A DNA stretch of 64,000 bases from Paenibacillus polymyxa M1 (GTDB lineage: Bacteria; Bacillota; Bacilli; Paenibacillales; Paenibacillaceae), in the NCBI RefSeq assembly GCF_000237325.1, contig NC_017542.1, positions 3,320,501-3,384,500 of the forward strand. Reading direction: 5' to 3'. Numbering within the stretch: position 1 is the first letter of the stretch; every line of letters begins with the position of its first letter. Below are positions 8,900-17,985 of this stretch, piece after piece. Under the pieces are notes generated by a model. It was not told where the DNA came from, did no database searches, and saw only the letters and a list, made by a program, of their open reading frames with translations. The position numbers and the translations under genes were made by a program.

Positions 8900-9502
8900 T
8901 TATGCGCCTTGTTTCGCAGCACGCTTTTGCTCATAAGCCAGAATTTCAGACTCATGCTGGAGGGTCAAGCCAATATCATCCAAGCCTTGCAGCAGGAATT
9001 GACGGCGATGTTCATCCAGATCGAATTCAATACGCAGACCGTAATCGTCAGTGACCGTTTTTTCATTCAGGTCTACGTTTAATTGGTAATTATCATGCTT
9101 TGCCGTGCGCTGGAACAATTCCTCTACTTGCTCTTCAGACAGTTTGATCGGCAAAATACCGTTTTTAAAACAGTTATTATAGAAGATATCCGCAAAAGAC
9201 GGTGCGATTACACAACGAAACCCATAGTCCAAGATTGCCCACGGTGCATGCTCACGGGAGGAGCCGCAACCAAAGTTGGCGCGAGAAATCAGTACAGATG
9301 CCCCTGCATAACGAGACTTGTTCGGTTCAAATTCAGGATTAATATTGCCCGCCTCATCAAACCGCCACTCATAGAACAAAAACTGCCCAAAGCCTGTGCG
9401 CTCGATGCGTTTCAAAAATTGCTTAGGAATAATAGCATCCGTATCCACGTTCACCCGATCCACAGGCGCTACAATTCCTTTTAAAGTTGTGAAAGCTTCC
9501 AT
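8900..9502 (-). CDS. leuD: 3-Isopropylmalate dehydratase small subunit
   Basis: A 200-residue swivel-domain subunit that pairs with LeuC to convert 2-isopropylmalate to 3-isopropylmalate in leucine synthesis. The start region with NVDTDAIIPKQFLK and the segment SRANFGCGSSREHAPWAI are signature elements of the small aconitase-family subunit; the GCGSSREHA loop contacts substrate. A strong GGAGGAGG precedes the ATG. It lies 21 bp downstream of leuC, the usual order, and a hairpin terminator follows. No leuA/leuB/ilv genes are adjacent, so the Bacillus ilv-leu operon is split here. Nothing looks damaged. Confidence 0.97.
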   Translation of the reverse strand: MEAFTTLKGIVAPVDRVNVDTDAIIPKQFLKRIERTGFGQFLFYEWRFDEAGNINPEFEPNKSRYAGASVLISRANFGCGSSREHAPWAILDYGFRCVIAPSFADIFYNNCFKNGILPIKLSEEQVEELFQRTAKHDNYQLNVDLNEKTVTDDYGLRIEFDLDEHRRQFLLQGLDDIGLTLQHESEILAYEQKRAAKQGA

Positions 9503-9523
9503 CGTTAATTCCTCCTCCGTATC

Positions 9524-10948
9524 CTAGCGGACAACTTCTTCTTGCTTGAATTTCCAATCTCGTACATCGACAAAATGTCCATGAATCGCCGCAGCGGCTG
9601 CCATTGCTGGAGATACAAGGTGAGTACGTCCTCCGCGTCCCTGACGACCTTCAAAGTTGCGATTAGAAGTTGAAGCACAACGTTGCCCCGGTTGAAGTAC
9701 ATCTGGATTCATCGCAAGACACATGCTGCAACCCGCTTCGCGCCACTCAAATCCTGCTTCTTGAAAAATGACGTCCAGTCCTTCTTCTTCAGCCTGAATT
9801 TTCACACGACCCGAACCTGGTACCACGATTGCCGTGACTTTGTCAGAAACCTTGTAGCCTTTGGCTACTTCGGCTGCAGCGCGCAAATCTTCAATCCGAC
9901 CGTTGGTGCAGGAGCCGATAAACACATAATCAATTGCAATATCCGTGATCGGTGTGCCTGGCTTCAAATCCATATATTCAAGCGCTTTTTCAGCTGCTTT
10001 ACGTTCGTTTTCTGTCGGCAATTCTGCCGGAATGGGTACGGTTGAGGAAATATCTGTGCCCATACCGGGACTGGTGCCCCACGTTACTTGTGGAATTAAG
10101 GAATCCACGTCAAACTCCAGCACGACATCAAACTCGGCGCCTTCATCGGTGACAAGCTCTTTCCACTCAGCAACCGCCTGCTCAAATGCGTCACCTTGGG
10201 CTACATGTTGACGTCCACGCAAGTAGTTGAAGGTCGTTTCGTCCGGCGCAATCATACCTGCTCTGGCTCCGCCTTCAATAGACATGTTACACACTGTCAT
10301 GCGCTCTTCCATGCTCAACTCGCGGATGGATTCACCCGTGTACTCAATAACATAGCCTGTAGCGAAATCTGTACCGTATTTGGCGATGACACCCAAAATC
10401 ATGTCCTTTGCCGTCACACCAGGTTTGCGACGCCCTACAAAACGAACTTCCATCGTTTTTGCTTTTGCTTGCTGGAGACATTGCGTTGCCAATACGTGCT
10501 CTACCTCACTGGTTCCGATACCAAAAGCGAGCGCTCCGAACGCCCCGTGTGTGGAGGTATGGCTATCACCACAAACAATCGTTTTTCCCGGATGAGTCAG
10601 CCCCAGTTCAGGCCCCATAACGTGAACGACACCCTGATCCACCGTATCCAGATCATATAGTGTGACACCGAAATCGCGGCAATTTTGAGTTAATGTATCA
10701 ATCTGCTGCTTGGAAATCGGGTCCGTAATGTTGTAACGATCTTTTGTCGGTACGTTATGATCCATTGTGGCAAACGTCAGCTCTGGACGACGCACCTTGC
10801 GACCGCTAAGACGTAGTCCCTCAAACGCCTGCGGCGAAGTTACCTCATGTACGAGGTGAAGATCAATGTACAAAATACTCGGCTTGCCCGCTTCCTGATA
10901 GATGACATGGTTATCCCAAATTTTCTCGAACATGGTCTTTTTACTCAT
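9524..10948 (-). CDS. leuC: 3-Isopropylmalate dehydratase large subunit
   Basis: Catalytic [4Fe-4S] subunit of isopropylmalate isomerase. Family landmarks include [21 protein letters not shown] near the N-terminus, [21 protein letters not shown], and cluster cysteines in FIGSCTNGR and in [15 protein letters not shown] 10948 is chosen because GGGGTGA lies a few bases upstream; a TTG one codon earlier is less likely. The 474-aa length is typical. The upstream 300 bp contains a 13-bp palindrome about 100 bp before the start and no T-box, unlike many leucine genes. Control is therefore likely by a DNA-binding regulator. Confidence 0.97.
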   Translation of the reverse strand: MSKKTMFEKIWDNHVIYQEAGKPSILYIDLHLVHEVTSPQAFEGLRLSGRKVRRPELTFATMDHNVPTKDRYNITDPISKQQIDTLTQNCRDFGVTLYDLDTVDQGVVHVMGPELGLTHPGKTIVCGDSHTSTHGAFGALAFGIGTSEVEHVLATQCLQQAKAKTMEVRFVGRRKPGVTAKDMILGVIAKYGTDFATGYVIEYTGESIRELSMEERMTVCNMSIEGGARAGMIAPDETTFNYLRGRQHVAQGDAFEQAVAEWKELVTDEGAEFDVVLEFDVDSLIPQVTWGTSPGMGTDISSTVPIPAELPTENERKAAEKALEYMDLKPGTPITDIAIDYVFIGSCTNGRIEDLRAAAEVAKGYKVSDKVTAIVVPGSGRVKIQAEEEGLDVIFQEAGFEWREAGCSMCLAMNPDVLQPGQRCASTSNRNFEGRQGRGGRTHLVSPAMAAAAAIHGHFVDVRDWKFKQEEVVR

Positions 10949-11045
10949 CAATATTCACCCCTGTGTTTTTCGAACCTAGTGGAGAGAAGCTGTACGGCTC
11001 TCTCTTGGATGTCAACAATATACCACGACGTGTCTGATTGGTCTA

Positions 11046-11058
11046 AGATATGATATCT
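11046..11058. promoter_or_regulatory. Palindrome upstream of leuC, possible operator
   Basis: AGATATGATATCT is a perfect odd-centred palindrome about 100 bp upstream of the leuC start. LysR-type sites are often AT-rich interrupted palindromes in such positions. No regulator gene is adjacent, so this is a weak inference. Confidence 0.25.
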
Positions 11059-11119
11059 ATAGAAGTGATAGTCTTGACCTATAAGCGCGCTTAAGAAAAT
11101 ATTGAGGCAAGACTAAAAC

Positions 11120-11158
11120 ACCAAAGGCCGAAGGTTATTTTTCCTTTTGACCTTTGGT
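11120..11158 (-). terminator. Hairpin downstream of the amylase gene
   Basis: ACCAAAGG (11120-11127) pairs with CCTTTGGT (11151-11158), with further pairing inside. Only a short T run follows on the minus strand. It probably ends the amylase transcript before leuC. Confidence 0.55.
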
Positions 11159-11250
11159 ATGACTCTATTTTTATATCATTATCGTTTTGCGCTAAAACAT
11201 TGAGATTGAGTGCATCACCATACCGTACACCGTCAATCTCCGATGACTGC

Positions 11251-14109
11251 TTACTTCAAATAGGTTCCCGTTTCTCCAATTCCACCACTGCCATTCAAAA
11301 CATATACCCTTGCATTTCCTTTACCGGAGCAAGTCAAGGTAATTTTGCCATCCGTAACTTTTTTGGAATCACCGGTCACTGCATCCACATAGGTTCCGTT
11401 CGGAATTCCGGAAAACGTTGCGTTTCCCGAAATCGTGACCAACGCAAAGCTGTCAATGCCTTTGGCGCTGTCGGTATATCTTCTCTTAAACGCAAGATTA
11501 CCCGTTACATTTTCTGTAGAATACTGGCCTTTTTGCAAGGCAGGAACAGCTCTTCTAATTAAATTTAGCTGTCTGATATGTTTCGCCAGAGGATGGTTGA
11601 GTGATTCCGCAAGCGTGCCAGTAGCATTTGTGTATTTGCCATAATCTTGTACCATAACACTGCCTTCTATGTGATCGCCGTAGTAAGCCCGTCCCGTTTT
11701 GCTTAGCGGTGCATTTGGACCCGGATCAATGACTGCCCCCTTTTGAAATTCGATTTCGGAGCCATAGAAGATGGCGGGTATTCCGCGGAAGGTGAACATC
11801 AGATCGAGATTCTCGGCCCAAGTATCTTGTGTGCCCGCAAATCTTTGATTTTCCGGAGCCTGGTCGGGCGCATAGTCATGGGAGTCGACATAGGTTACAT
11901 TCCAGGTGGCATCATTGTAGTATTGATCTCCACTTCTCATATTGAAGGCTTCATGCGCGGTCTTGAATGCCCAATGCATAGGAAAATCTATCACATCCAT
12001 ACCCGATTTCATCGAATAGTCAGGCGTATGATAGGTATTGCCGATTAAGAAAGCATTGTTCGAGGTTGGCTGTCCTGCTGTAGTAGAGTTATCCGTCCAC
12101 TCTTGTTCAACCGACATTTTATTAGAGGCATAGTCATTTTTCCCATCGCCCGGATATGATTTTGAAGCCTTCCAAGTATAGAATGGCGTTGAAATCGCTG
12201 GAATCCCGCTGTTCCAAACATCTCTGTACCGGGTGGCTACTTCTCCAAAAACATAGAAATCCGAGCCGCCTCTTGTCTTCCAGGCAGGAATATAGTACTT
12301 GTTGAAAATATATCGGCTCACATGCTTCACTGTATCGACACGGAAAGCGTCAACGCCCATGTCTATATAGTGATTGTAGGTATCAATTAAATATTTGTTA
12401 ACTGCAGGGTTTTCCGTGTTCAAATCCACGCAATCTCCCGCTATCTGACCAGTCTGAACAGTATAGGACTCCCAGGAAAGACTTTTCTCTGTATGGTAAA
12501 TATTATTATTCGTTTCGGCGGTCTTCATTAAAGCGAGCCTTGCCTGATACTGCTGATCGGGTGTCATGGAATCATAGTTTGACGGCAGCTTATCCGTAGT
12601 TTTCACCAAGTTGTTACCGGTATCCGGTTTAGCCGGATCTTTCTTAAACATGGGGTACAGATTCTCTTCACCAAAATTACCGGTATGATTGACGACGATG
12701 TCCTGAATAACCTTCAGCCCTTTGGCATGGGCCGCATTGATCAAATCCTGATAAGAAGCTCCCGCCGATTCATACCTTGGATCTACTTTGGCAAAGTTTA
12801 TAGCATGGTAACCATGATAATCATAACCGCTGGCATTCTGCACAACAGGTGTAATCCAGATGGCACTAAATCCGAGGGCTTTGATATAATCGAGCTTTTG
12901 AATCAGTCCCTTAAAATCTCCTCTCCAAGCCGGGTCCGAATCCGGATTACGCGCCTTGGTATCATCCCATGCATGCACATTGTTGCTTGGATCACCATCA
13001 TAAAACCGGGAAGTAATCACGAAGTAAATAGTGTCTTCCCGAAAATCACCCTTATCTCCAATATTATAAACAAAGCTCTGTTTGGTTTGATTCCCAGCAC
13101 CGTCTATAACAAGAAATTTTAATGTCGTGGTCTTGGAAATAAGGATGGACGGTCCGGTCAATCCGTCCAGTGCGTTACCGTGGATGTAGACTTTTGAGCT
13201 TGTGGTAGGTTCCGTACCATCCTCCGTGTAGTATGCCTTGGTCGTTGCCGCCTTGTTATCTTTCAGGTTGAAGGATACCGTCACAGAGGAACCGGAATGC
13301 CCGGCAGGCAAATTCGCCGTGATTGTTGGAGCTTGCAGATCAGCATTCAGGTCAATTACATAATCGAAAGAGGATACATCTCCAGTTTGACCGATTGAAT
13401 TGACAGCGATGGCTTTGATAGTCAAAGAGGAAGCAACCTTGATTGGAGTGGTATACAAGGTCGAGGAGGTCGTAGGTGTCGAACCGTCTATCGTATAATA
13501 AATCTTATCGCCACTGTTGGTGCTGGACAGCGTTACCATTTGGGCGGAATCGTATGTTTTCGGCTCGGGAGAGATGGAAACCACCGGAACTTTTGGAGTT
13601 TCCGGGTTGGCATCATACCATACGTTATCCGTGTAATACCAGCCCTCTTTCACACTGCGGGACAAGTCGGCCGTCTGTTTGCCACTACTATCATTAAAGA
13701 TGAGACTTGAGCCTGTCGCCTCGGCAATGGTATAGCTATACCAGTCGTTTCCGTCCGACTTCATCAGAATTCCGGGCCACGCCCCACTAATCGGAACGGT
13801 TGCCGGATTCAAATTCCAGTAATGGATTCGAATTGCTGAATTCCAGCTTGCAGGCTTTTTAAAGTGAACCGTTAATCCGTTTTGAGTTGATGTAGGTAAT
13901 GTAGGTGATGCTGTAGGTGCATACGTCGCAGTAACGGTAGAAGTGGCCGATGCGGTTGGCAGTGGAAGAGCATTCACTGTGGAATGCGTATAGGCGGCTG
14001 TATAATCGGTGTTACTGGCCGAAGCACCGCCAGGTAAACCGAAAAAGTTCAAGCAAAGCGACAATATAATCAACCAAGAAATAAAACTCCCTGTTTTTTT
14101 TCTTAGCAA
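11251..14109 (-). CDS. Secreted multidomain alpha-amylase (GH13)
   Basis: A 952-residue exported starch-degrading enzyme. I start it at TTG 14109, which follows AGGAGGGTG; the next residues (LRKKTGSF plus a long hydrophobic stretch to GGASA) form a signal peptide. After a Thr/Ser/Ala-rich spacer come a starch-binding module like CBM25/26 (about 75-165), two chitobiase-C/FN3-like repeats (about 170-250 and 255-345), and a GH13 barrel. Its conserved regions are DIVVNH, GVDAFRVDTVKH (nucleophile Asp), VFGEV (acid Glu) and VDSHD (transition-state Asp). A beta-rich C-terminal domain follows. It hydrolyses internal alpha-1,4 bonds; exact subfamily and product pattern are not certain. Upstream lie a promoter, a cre-like site and a LacI-type operator, fitting maltose/starch induction and glucose repression. 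Confidence 0.92.
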   Translation of the reverse strand: MLRKKTGSFISWLIILSLCLNFFGLPGGASASNTDYTAAYTHSTVNALPLPTASATSTVTATYAPTASPTLPTSTQNGLTVHFKKPASWNSAIRIHYWNLNPATVPISGAWPGILMKSDGNDWYSYTIAEATGSSLIFNDSSGKQTADLSRSVKEGWYYTDNVWYDANPETPKVPVVSISPEPKTYDSAQMVTLSSTNSGDKIYYTIDGSTPTTSSTLYTTPIKVASSLTIKAIAVNSIGQTGDVSSFDYVIDLNADLQAPTITANLPAGHSGSSVTVSFNLKDNKAATTKAYYTEDGTEPTTSSKVYIHGNALDGLTGPSILISKTTTLKFLVIDGAGNQTKQSFVYNIGDKGDFREDTIYFVITSRFYDGDPSNNVHAWDDTKARNPDSDPAWRGDFKGLIQKLDYIKALGFSAIWITPVVQNASGYDYHGYHAINFAKVDPRYESAGASYQDLINAAHAKGLKVIQDIVVNHTGNFGEENLYPMFKKDPAKPDTGNNLVKTTDKLPSNYDSMTPDQQYQARLALMKTAETNNNIYHTEKSLSWESYTVQTGQIAGDCVDLNTENPAVNKYLIDTYNHYIDMGVDAFRVDTVKHVSRYIFNKYYIPAWKTRGGSDFYVFGEVATRYRDVWNSGIPAISTPFYTWKASKSYPGDGKNDYASNKMSVEQEWTDNSTTAGQPTSNNAFLIGNTYHTPDYSMKSGMDVIDFPMHWAFKTAHEAFNMRSGDQYYNDATWNVTYVDSHDYAPDQAPENQRFAGTQDTWAENLDLMFTFRGIPAIFYGSEIEFQKGAVIDPGPNAPLSKTGRAYYGDHIEGSVMVQDYGKYTNATGTLAESLNHPLAKHIRQLNLIRRAVPALQKGQYSTENVTGNLAFKRRYTDSAKGIDSFALVTISGNATFSGIPNGTYVDAVTGDSKKVTDGKITLTCSGKGNARVYVLNGSGGIGETGTYLK

Positions 14110-14146
14110 GTTAACACCCTCCTGATAAAATTTAGTAGCTAGATCG

Positions 14147-14160
14147 TGCAACCGGTTGCA
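14147..14160. promoter_or_regulatory. LacI/GalR-type operator before the amylase gene
   Basis: TGCAACCGGTTGCA is a perfect 14-bp palindrome with a central CG pair, the form bound by LacI-family sugar regulators. It lies about 38 bp upstream of the proposed TTG start and so inside the 5' leader. Which regulator binds is unknown; a maltose repressor is plausible. Confidence 0.6.
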
Positions 14161-14245
14161 TAAAAAATAAAAAAAAAGAAAGACACTTATTTTGGATAAA
14201 ATGAATCCATTGATCGCCTCCCCCGTGTTATGTAAGGAAAACCAT

Positions 14246-14259
14246 TGTACGCGCTTACA
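14246..14259. promoter_or_regulatory. Cre-like site (CcpA) in the amylase leader
   Basis: TGTACGCGCTTACA differs by one base from the palindromic cre form TGTAAGCGCTTACA. It lies downstream of the predicted promoter, a common roadblock position for catabolite repression of amylases in Firmicutes. Confidence 0.55.
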
Positions 14260-14325
14260 AAATAAACTCTTAAAAAAGCCCGTTTAAATACGGATCTAAA
14301 ATAATCAATGATTTTTCCTTTTTTG

Positions 14326-14355
14326 ATTATATCATCCATACTTTTCCTTGGTCAA
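14326..14355 (-). promoter_or_regulatory. Sigma-A-like promoter for the amylase gene
   Basis: On the minus strand TTGACC (14355-14350) and TATAAT (14331-14326) are 18 bp apart. The start of transcription would be near 14319, giving a leader of about 210 nt that contains both operators. Confidence 0.55.
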
Positions 14356-14495
14356 TGTATTTGCTAGTGTGTAGATTTCCTCCGACCATAATCACTCTTT
14401 ATGAAAAACCAATGGCTACTTTTCCAGAACTCTCTCGCTCGCTAAATTCCCAGTATACCTACCTCCAATCTAAACTATGTAAAATTTTGGTTGGG

Positions 14496-14511
14496 TGTAA
14501 TGAATTTCACA
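14496..14511 (+). promoter_or_regulatory. Fnr-like box upstream of the formate dehydrogenase/hydrogenase operon
   Basis: TGTAATGAATTTCACA matches the Fnr/Crp form TGTGA-N6-TCACA with one mismatch. Its centre (14503.5) is exactly 29.5 bp before the first base of a TACCAT hexamer at 14533-14538. This places it at -41.5 for a start near 14545, the class II activator position. Confidence 0.6.
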
Positions 14512-14532
14512 TCTTTCCGGGTCAACCTGTTC

Positions 14533-14538
14533 TACCAT
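14533..14538 (+). promoter_or_regulatory. Candidate -10 element of the fdh-hyd operon
   Basis: TACCAT matches TATAAT at four of six positions. No good -35 hexamer is present, as expected when an Fnr dimer at -41.5 replaces it. The predicted leader to the first gene is about 125 nt. Confidence 0.45.
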
Positions 14539-14670
14539 AGAAGAGTGATACGCCGTGCTGGGCAGACCATTTTGGTCGGGACGTTTACTTCCTGTTCTAA
14601 ATTAGCTACAGAGGCTGTCTAGCATGCGCGGCAAGTACGCCTTTATTTTGATTCGAAGCGGAGTGTCCAG

Positions 14671-15036
14671 ATGTTGAATACCGAATTGGAATACCGTGAG
14701 CGCATCAGGAAGCTGGCCGTATGTATTGTCAAGCATTACCGAGGAAAAGGACCGGACAACGTTAAGGTTTCTTTGAACTCACCACTCCGAGTTACAGTAG
14801 AGATCCAAGGTACTTTGTCTAATCTGTCCGAAATTCTCGTTCATGAAGGCGCTGTGGAAAAGGTCAGTGATTACTGGAATGTCCTTCGTCCTTATCTGGA
14901 AAAGGAGTTTATGAGGGAAGCCGAAAAAACACTTGGCAGTCCCTTCACTTACACTTGGGAGGTCTGCCCCTCCGTCCATGGAGACGGACATATTATCATT
15001 ACTCTTGAACTACAACACATACCCCGGTTGGATTAG
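14671..15036 (+). CDS. DUF2294-type protein preceding formate dehydrogenase
   Basis: A 121-residue soluble protein resembling the DUF2294 family. As I recall, Bacillus subtilis YrhF, next to the YrhE formate dehydrogenase gene, has this domain, so the neighbourhood here repeats that association. The sequence shows a start region rich in charged helix residues and a conserved-looking stretch VKVSLNSPLRVTVEIQGTLS, and it lacks cysteine clusters or membrane helices. GGAG precedes the ATG. It is the first gene after the Fnr-type promoter and ends about 130 bp before fdhF, so it is likely co-transcribed. Function is unknown; an accessory role in formate metabolism is an inference from position only. 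Confidence 0.75.
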   Translation: MLNTELEYRERIRKLAVCIVKHYRGKGPDNVKVSLNSPLRVTVEIQGTLSNLSEILVHEGAVEKVSDYWNVLRPYLEKEFMREAEKTLGSPFTYTWEVCPSVHGDGHIIITLELQHIPRLD

Positions 15037-15164
15037 CGGGAAGGAGATTATCTCCTCGCTCGCGGATAAGCCAGTACAGAATGCAGCGTAAAGCGGCATT
15101 TTTGTATTGGCTTTTTTTATGTTACGAGTTTCATCTATTTCATATAAAAAGAGGTGCTGCACAC

Positions 15165-17327
15165 ATGGCAGACAAGGTATTAACAGTATGTCCTTACTGC
15201 GGAAGCGGTTGTCAGCTTCATTTGCTAGTGGACAAAGGACAGGTAATTGGCGCGGAGCCAGCTAATGGCCGTACAAATGAAGGAACATTGTGTCTGAAGG
15301 GACATTATGGGTGGGATTTTCTGAATGATCCACAGATTCTGACTGCACGCTTGCGCAAGCCCATGATTCGCAAAAATGGAGTCATGGAGGAAGTGGAATG
15401 GAATGAAGCCATTCAGTATACTGCCGAACGGCTGTCAGCAATTAAGGAAAAGTATGGACCTGACTCTATCATGGGGACGGGTTCCGCACGCGGTCCGGGG
15501 AATGAAGCCAATTATGTCATGCAAAAGTTCATGCGGGCAGTCATTGGCACCAATAATATTGATCACTGTGCCCGTGTTTGCCACGGTCCTTCCGTAGCAG
15601 GCTTAACCTACTCGCTTGGGGATGGGGCTATGTCCAACTCTATTCCTGAAATTGAACATTCTGATCTCCTTTTCGTATTTGGATACAATGCGCCAGAAAC
15701 GCATCCAATCGTCGCAAGACGTATTGTAGCTGCCAAGCAAAGAGGTGCCAAAATTATTGTATGTGATCCTCGTATGACTGAAACAGGGCGCATCGCGGAT
15801 ATGTGGCTACCTCTTAAAGGCGGCTCGAACATGGCTTTGGTGAACGCCTTTGGTCATGTGCTAGTACATGAAGGGCTGTACGACAAAAGATATGTCGAAG
15901 CAAACACAGAAGGCTTTGCCGAATATGTAGAAAACATTAAAAAATATACACCTGAATATGCGGAAGGTATTACGGGTGTCAAGGCTGCTGACATTCGGGC
16001 GGCTATGAGGGAATATGCCAAGGCTCCTACCGCTACAATTCTATACGGAATGGGCGTATGTCAATTTTCACAGGCCGTTGATGTGGTAAAAGGTCTCGCT
16101 TCCCTTGCCCTGCTTACTGGTAATCTGGGCAAGCCAAATGTAGGTATTGGACCTGTACGTGGACAAAACAATGTCCAGGGCTCCTGCGACATGGGTGCAT
16201 TACCCAATGTGTATCCTGGTTACCAGGATGTCATCGACACTGCAGTTCGCAAAAAGTTTGAAAAAGCATGGGGTGTTGAGCTACCGCGTAAAAAAGGTTA
16301 TTCACTTACAGAAGTACCGCATCTCATCCTGAAAGAGAACAAGCTGAAGGCTTATTATATTTTCGGCGAAGACCCTGTACAAAGTGATCCGAACGCTGCC
16401 GAGCTGCGTGAAGCGCTAGAACAATTGGAATTTGTCGTAGTACAGGATATTTTCATGAACAAAACGGCGCTACACGCGGACGTCATCCTCCCTTCTACCG
16501 CTTGGGGCGAGCATGACGGGGTGTATTCTTCGGCAGATCGGGGCTTTCAGCGTATCCGTAAGGCCGTCGAGCCGCAAGGTGATGTAAAGCCTGACTGGGC
16601 CATTATTAGTGAGGTTGCTACCGCCATGGGCTACCCTATGTCCTATGCGAACACAGAGGAAATCTGGGATGAAATGCGAAGCCTCAGTCCTTTATTCGCT
16701 GGTGCCAGCTACCAGAAAATGGAGGAACAAGGCGGCGTACAATGGCCATGCCCTACAGAGGATCATCCAGGTACACCGTATTTGTACAAAGGCAATCAAT
16801 TTTCCACACCTAGTGGTAAAGGTCGATTATTCGCCTGCGAATGGCGCCCGCCGCAAGAACAGCCGGATGCGCAATTCCCGCTTGTTTTATCTACAGTCCG
16901 TGAGGTAGGTCATTACTCCGTGCGTACTATGACTGGCAACTGCCGTGCATTGCGCCAGTTGTCTGATGAGCCTGGATTTATTCAGATTAGCCCTGAAGAC
17001 GGAGCAGATCTGAACATTCTAGATGGCGAAATTGTGGCTATCTCCTCGCGTCGGGGACGCATTATGGCGCGGGCACAAATCAGTGACCGTGTGCAGAAAG
17101 GTGCGACCTACATGACCTATCACTGGTGGGTTGGAGCATGTAACGAGTTGACCGCCGATTTTCTCGACCCAGTATCCAAAACCCCGGAATTAAAATACTG
17201 TGCCATCCGGTTGGAGCGGATTGCCGACCAAGCGCAGGCTGAACGTGATGTACATGAATCATACCAACAGATTCGTAAACAAATGAACGTTCAGGAAGCC
17301 GTTTTAGCTGACAAGGTGACGAGATGA
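15165..17327 (+). CDS. fdhF: Formate dehydrogenase catalytic subunit, FdhF type (Cys form)
   Basis: A 720-residue molybdopterin oxidoreductase. The ATG after GAGGTG is chosen; a longer frame from 15081 adds a poor 28-residue extension. A [4Fe-4S] site is formed by C9, C12, C16 and C43, followed by the conserved lysine in CLKG. The catalytic position in HCARVCHGPSVAGL (C139) is cysteine, where E. coli FdhF has selenocysteine 140; the following histidine is kept. Size and lack of N-terminal ferredoxin extensions match FdhF of formate-hydrogen lyase and of hydrogen-dependent CO2 reductase. It interconverts formate and CO2 and hands electrons to iron-sulfur subunits. The next gene overlaps its stop (ATGA), so the two are translationally coupled. 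FdhD and cofactor genes are not in this window. Confidence 0.93.
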   Translation: MADKVLTVCPYCGSGCQLHLLVDKGQVIGAEPANGRTNEGTLCLKGHYGWDFLNDPQILTARLRKPMIRKNGVMEEVEWNEAIQYTAERLSAIKEKYGPDSIMGTGSARGPGNEANYVMQKFMRAVIGTNNIDHCARVCHGPSVAGLTYSLGDGAMSNSIPEIEHSDLLFVFGYNAPETHPIVARRIVAAKQRGAKIIVCDPRMTETGRIADMWLPLKGGSNMALVNAFGHVLVHEGLYDKRYVEANTEGFAEYVENIKKYTPEYAEGITGVKAADIRAAMREYAKAPTATILYGMGVCQFSQAVDVVKGLASLALLTGNLGKPNVGIGPVRGQNNVQGSCDMGALPNVYPGYQDVIDTAVRKKFEKAWGVELPRKKGYSLTEVPHLILKENKLKAYYIFGEDPVQSDPNAAELREALEQLEFVVVQDIFMNKTALHADVILPSTAWGEHDGVYSSADRGFQRIRKAVEPQGDVKPDWAIISEVATAMGYPMSYANTEEIWDEMRSLSPLFAGASYQKMEEQGGVQWPCPTEDHPGTPYLYKGNQFSTPSGKGRLFACEWRPPQEQPDAQFPLVLSTVREVGHYSVRTMTGNCRALRQLSDEPGFIQISPEDGADLNILDGEIVAISSRRGRIMARAQISDRVQKGATYMTYHWWVGACNELTADFLDPVSKTPELKYCAIRLERIADQAQAERDVHESYQQIRKQMNVQEAVLADKVTR

Positions 17328-17953
17328 GCGGCGCGCGCAACACGCTGAGCCGTCCGACAAACAGAATGGGGTCAGCCGATAGAACAAGTGCTATTGCTTC
17401 CTCATTCGTCGTTGCAGACGGCGGGCAATGTATTGGCTGCAAAGCCTGTGAACTGGCGTGTTTTGCCGTTCATGGGCAGGCGGGCGGCATAGGCGCTTCG
17501 GTCGGAACCGTCAGTGTGCCTGTGGTTCCCAAGGTATATGTAGTGCGCGCCGGAGATACGTACGTGCCAGTGCAATGCCGGCATTGTGAAAATGCCCCCT
17601 GTGCACATGCCTGCCCGGTGCAGGCCATTCGCCAGGAGGATGGCGTAGTCATGATTGATGAGGACCGATGCATCGGCTGCACCTCCTGTGTCTTGGCCTG
17701 CCCCTTCGGAGCAATCGAGGTGTCTCCAGTCTATCGAGCCGGACACGTTATCACGCAGTCCGGTCTGACTCACCGTGCGAATCGAACCGCGCTTCCCCGC
17801 ACTGCGGCAAGCAAATGCGATCTGTGCGCGGAAACAGAGAACGGACAGCCTGCTTGTGTAGAGGCCTGTCCAAATCATGTGCTACGGCTGGCCAATGGTA
17901 TATCCGACTCGCCTCCAGAGCCTCGGCGGGAAGTCTTTTTCCCACGCCTGTAA
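17324..17953 (+). CDS. HycB/HydN-like ferredoxin subunit with four [4Fe-4S] sites (copy 1)
   Basis: A 209-residue electron-transfer protein starting at an ATG that overlaps the fdhF stop by four bases. Sixteen cysteines fall into the four groups typical of HycB/DmsB-like subunits: CIGCKACELAC, CRHCENAPCAHAC, CIGCTSCVLAC and CDLC...C...C near the C-terminus. No twin-arginine signal or membrane helix is present, so it is cytosolic. It probably connects FdhF with the hydrogenase as a nanowire subunit. An N-terminal extension of about 25 residues rich in Ser/Arg is less conserved-looking. It is the first of two such genes that flank hydA. Confidence 0.9.
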   Translation: MSGARNTLSRPTNRMGSADRTSAIASSFVVADGGQCIGCKACELACFAVHGQAGGIGASVGTVSVPVVPKVYVVRAGDTYVPVQCRHCENAPCAHACPVQAIRQEDGVVMIDEDRCIGCTSCVLACPFGAIEVSPVYRAGHVITQSGLTHRANRTALPRTAASKCDLCAETENGQPACVEACPNHVLRLANGISDSPPEPRREVFFPRL

Positions 17954-17985
17954 GGTCAAAATCAGCCGCAGAAAGGTAGAAAAAC

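Noticed and set aside
14355..14540. Plus-strand 61-codon frame between the amylase and formate operon
   Set aside because: No ribosome site, no recognisable motif, and it covers the Fnr-like box and amylase promoter.
15579..15584. Selenocysteine in formate dehydrogenase
   Set aside because: The codon at the catalytic position is a normal cysteine codon and no in-frame TGA occurs, so a Cys enzyme is encoded.
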